This document shows, in pieces, positions 16,402 through 17,782 of a stretch of DNA of 17,782 bases. The first letter of the stretch is position 1. Each line of letters opens with the position of its first letter. Source of the DNA: DATHBP01 sp035296085 (GTDB taxonomy: Bacteria > Actinomycetota > Actinomycetes > Propionibacteriales > Nocardioidaceae); assembly GCA_035296085.1 (NCBI GenBank), contig DATHBP010000129.1, positions 1 through 17,782 on the forward strand, written 5' to 3'. Under the pieces are notes generated by a model that was not told the DNA's origin, searched no databases, and worked only from the letters and a program-made list of their open reading frames with translations. Position numbers and translations under genes: made by a program.

Positions 16402-16881
16402 GTGCAGGCGACGAAGACAACCGAGCGCTGGCTCGACCAGCGCCAGCAGCAGATTTGGCGCACCTACCTGACCGGCACGACTGCGCTCAACGACCGGCTC
16501 GACCGTGACCTGCGCGAACACCACGACCTCTCGCTGCCGGAGTACGAAGTGCTGGTGCGGCTCTCGGAATCTCCCGATCGTCAGCTGCGGATGGCGGAGC
16601 TGGCCACCTCGCTCTACCACTCGCGCAGCCGCATCACGCACACAGTGGCGCGGATGGAGCGCGAGGGCCTCGTCCGCCGGGCCTCGTGCCCCACCGATCG
16701 GCGGGGTGTCATCGCCGAGCTCACCGATGCCGGGTTCGCCCGCCTGGTGGAGTCGGCACCTACCCACGTCGCCGGTGTCCGCGAGCACTTGGTGGACGTC
16801 GCGGACCCTGACGACTTCGCCGCCGTCGGCCGGGTGTTCGGCGCCGTCACCAGCGCACTCGCCACAGACCCAGAGCGCTGA
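16402..16881 (+). CDS. MarR-family transcriptional regulator
   Basis: A 159-residue MarR-type winged helix-turn-helix protein. An N-terminal dimerisation helix (about 8-42) is followed by SLPEYEVLVRLSES, the HTH around 61-88 (MAELATSLYHSRSRITHTVARME), and the wing with the conserved DRRG at 99-102. MarR dimers bind palindromes and release DNA on binding a small ligand, often a phenolic or lipophilic compound. A GTTGA-N4-TCAAC palindrome lies 23-36 bases before the start, and the same site flanks the YceI promoter near 1200. Both strongly suggest this protein as the regulator, though I infer this from position and sequence identity. The GTG start has no ribosome binding site and is probably leaderless. 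A short tandem repeat follows the stop. Confidence 0.92.
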   Translation: MQATKTTERWLDQRQQQIWRTYLTGTTALNDRLDRDLREHHDLSLPEYEVLVRLSESPDRQLRMAELATSLYHSRSRITHTVARMEREGLVRRASCPTDRRGVIAELTDAGFARLVESAPTHVAGVREHLVDVADPDDFAAVGRVFGAVTSALATDPER

Positions 16882-16951
16882 CCACCGCTAGCGCAAAGCT
16901 GACCGCAGGCCGCCAAGCCACCGCTAGCCGACGCTCGACCGCAGGCCGCCA
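16882..16951. repeat. Two tandem 34-base imperfect repeats between convergent genes
   Basis: Copies at 16882-16915 and 16918-16951, period 36. The outer parts CCACCGCTAGC and GACCGCAGGCCGCCA are identical between copies; the middle eight bases differ. The repeat begins directly after the MarR stop and ends 11 bases before the ettA stop. No reading frame uses it. Function unknown; it may be a relic of a local duplication. Confidence 0.75.
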
Positions 16952-16962
16952 GATACCGAACC

Positions 16963-17782
16963 TCAGTGCCGGGTGAGCTTGCGGTAGGTCACCCGGTGCG
17001 GACGCGCCGCCTCCGCGCCCAGTCGCTCGACCTTGTTGGCCTCGTAGTCGGCGAAGTTGCCCTCGAACCAGAACCACCGTGCCGGGTCGTCGTCGTCACC
17101 TTCCCAGGCAAGGATGTGGGTGGTGATCCGGTCGAGGAACCAGCGGTCGTGGGAGATCACCACGGCGCAGCCGGGGAACTCCAGCAGCGCGTCCTCGAGG
17201 GACTGCAGCGTCTCGACGTCGAGGTCGTTGGTCGGCTCGTCGAGCAACAGCAGGTTGCCCCCCATCTTGAGCGTCAGCGCGAGGTTGAGCCGGTTGCGCT
17301 CGCCGCCGGAGAGAACACCGGCCGGCTTCTGCTGGTCTGGGCCCTTGAACCCGAACGACGCGACGTACGCGCGGCTCGGCATCTCGAAGTTTGCGACTTT
17401 GATGTGATCGAGCCCGTCCGAAACCGCCGTCCACACGGTCTTCTTGGCATCGATGTTGCCGCGTGCCTGGTCGACGTAGGACAGCTTGACTGTCTCGCCG
17501 ACCTTGAGCGAACCGTCATCGGGTTGCTCCTCGCCCACGATCATCCGAAACAGGGTGGTCTTGCCAACGCCGTTGGGACCGATCACTCCGACGATGCCGG
17601 CTCGTGGCAGCGAGAAGCTCAGGCCGTCGATGAGGCGCCGGTCGCCGTAGCCCTTGGTGAGGTCGTCACCCTCCAGCACGACCGCGCCTAGCCGCGGCCC
17701 CGGTGGGATGTTGATCTCGTCGAAGTCGGTCTTGCGGGTGCGCTCCGCCTCGGTGGCCAGCTCCTCGTAGCGTTGCAGTCGA
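16963..17782 (-). CDS. ettA: Energy-dependent translational throttle protein EttA (ABC-F), C-terminal part
   Basis: The gene runs off the right edge; about 272 C-terminal residues are visible, from the linker (RYEELATEAERTRKTDFDEINIPPGPRLG) through the second ATPase domain to the family-typical end HRVTYRKLTRH. The second domain has Walker A GPNGVGKTT, signature LSGGERNRLNLAL, Walker B LLLLDEPTNDLD and the histidine switch VISHDRWFLDR. EttA binds the ribosomal E site and gates entry into elongation according to ATP/ADP level; it has no membrane domain. A GTG at 17679 is internal and not a start, because homologous sequence continues upstream. It faces the MarR gene tail-to-tail. The M. tuberculosis counterpart is Rv2477c. 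Confidence 0.95.
   Translation of the reverse strand, partial: RLQRYEELATEAERTRKTDFDEINIPPGPRLGAVVLEGDDLTKGYGDRRLIDGLSFSLPRAGIVGVIGPNGVGKTTLFRMIVGEEQPDDGSLKVGETVKLSYVDQARGNIDAKKTVWTAVSDGLDHIKVANFEMPSRAYVASFGFKGPDQQKPAGVLSGGERNRLNLALTLKMGGNLLLLDEPTNDLDVETLQSLEDALLEFPGCAVVISHDRWFLDRITTHILAWEGDDDDPARWFWFEGNFADYEANKVERLGAEAARPHRVTYRKLTRH

Overview
The window is ordinary chromosomal DNA from a G+C-rich actinobacterium. Third codon positions are nearly all G or C, and GTG and TTG starts are common. Several proteins are of actinobacterial type: a mycothiol-linked DsbA-like protein of the Rv2466c family, an RpiB with a glutamate at the catalytic-base position, a GlbO-type truncated haemoglobin, DUF5130 and an EttA-type ABC-F protein. 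The order within Actinomycetota cannot be fixed from the sequence. I see no tRNA, rRNA, CRISPR array, transposase, integrase or phage gene. No stretch longer than 300 bases lacks a gene; the largest gap is about 197 bases (14953-15149) and holds an inverted-repeat element.

Left part (1-4308): the 3' end of a PhnB-like VOC gene; a PF15698-type phosphatase on the minus strand; a divergent YceI-like lipocalin gene with a well-formed promoter flanked by two operator palindromes; a fused ATP sulfurylase/APS kinase; and a second VOC-fold protein. Middle (4344-6648, minus strand): a run of three genes, transcribed DsbA-like protein, rpiB, then a membrane-anchored PP2C/SpoIIE-type phosphatase. Divergent from them is pepN (6722-9274). 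Next on the minus strand are a one-TM membrane protein and a DUF5130 protein (9310-10033). Divergent from those is a compact operon of amidase, MscS-family channel and SDR-DUF2867 protein, followed by the truncated haemoglobin gene glbO (10096-14526). Right part: a hotdog thioesterase (minus), a thiolase, a MarR-family regulator, and the C-terminal part of ettA (minus) running off the right edge.

The core gene order (rpiB, Rv2466c-like, pepN, DUF5130, glbO, thioesterase, ettA) resembles, from memory, the Rv2465c-Rv2477c region of Mycobacterium tuberculosis. The amidase, MscS, SDR, thiolase and MarR genes would be interspersed extras. The clearest regulatory signal is a palindrome of the form GTTGA-N4-TCAAC. 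Two copies flank the YceI promoter and one lies in front of marR about 15 kb away; a 16-base stretch is identical between the YceI-proximal and marR copies. I infer that this MarR protein represses itself and the YceI gene. I found no clear multi-gene undescribed system. The best leads are this regulatory link, the sulfurylase/kinase fusion with altered motif residues, and the repeat element upstream of the thiolase.
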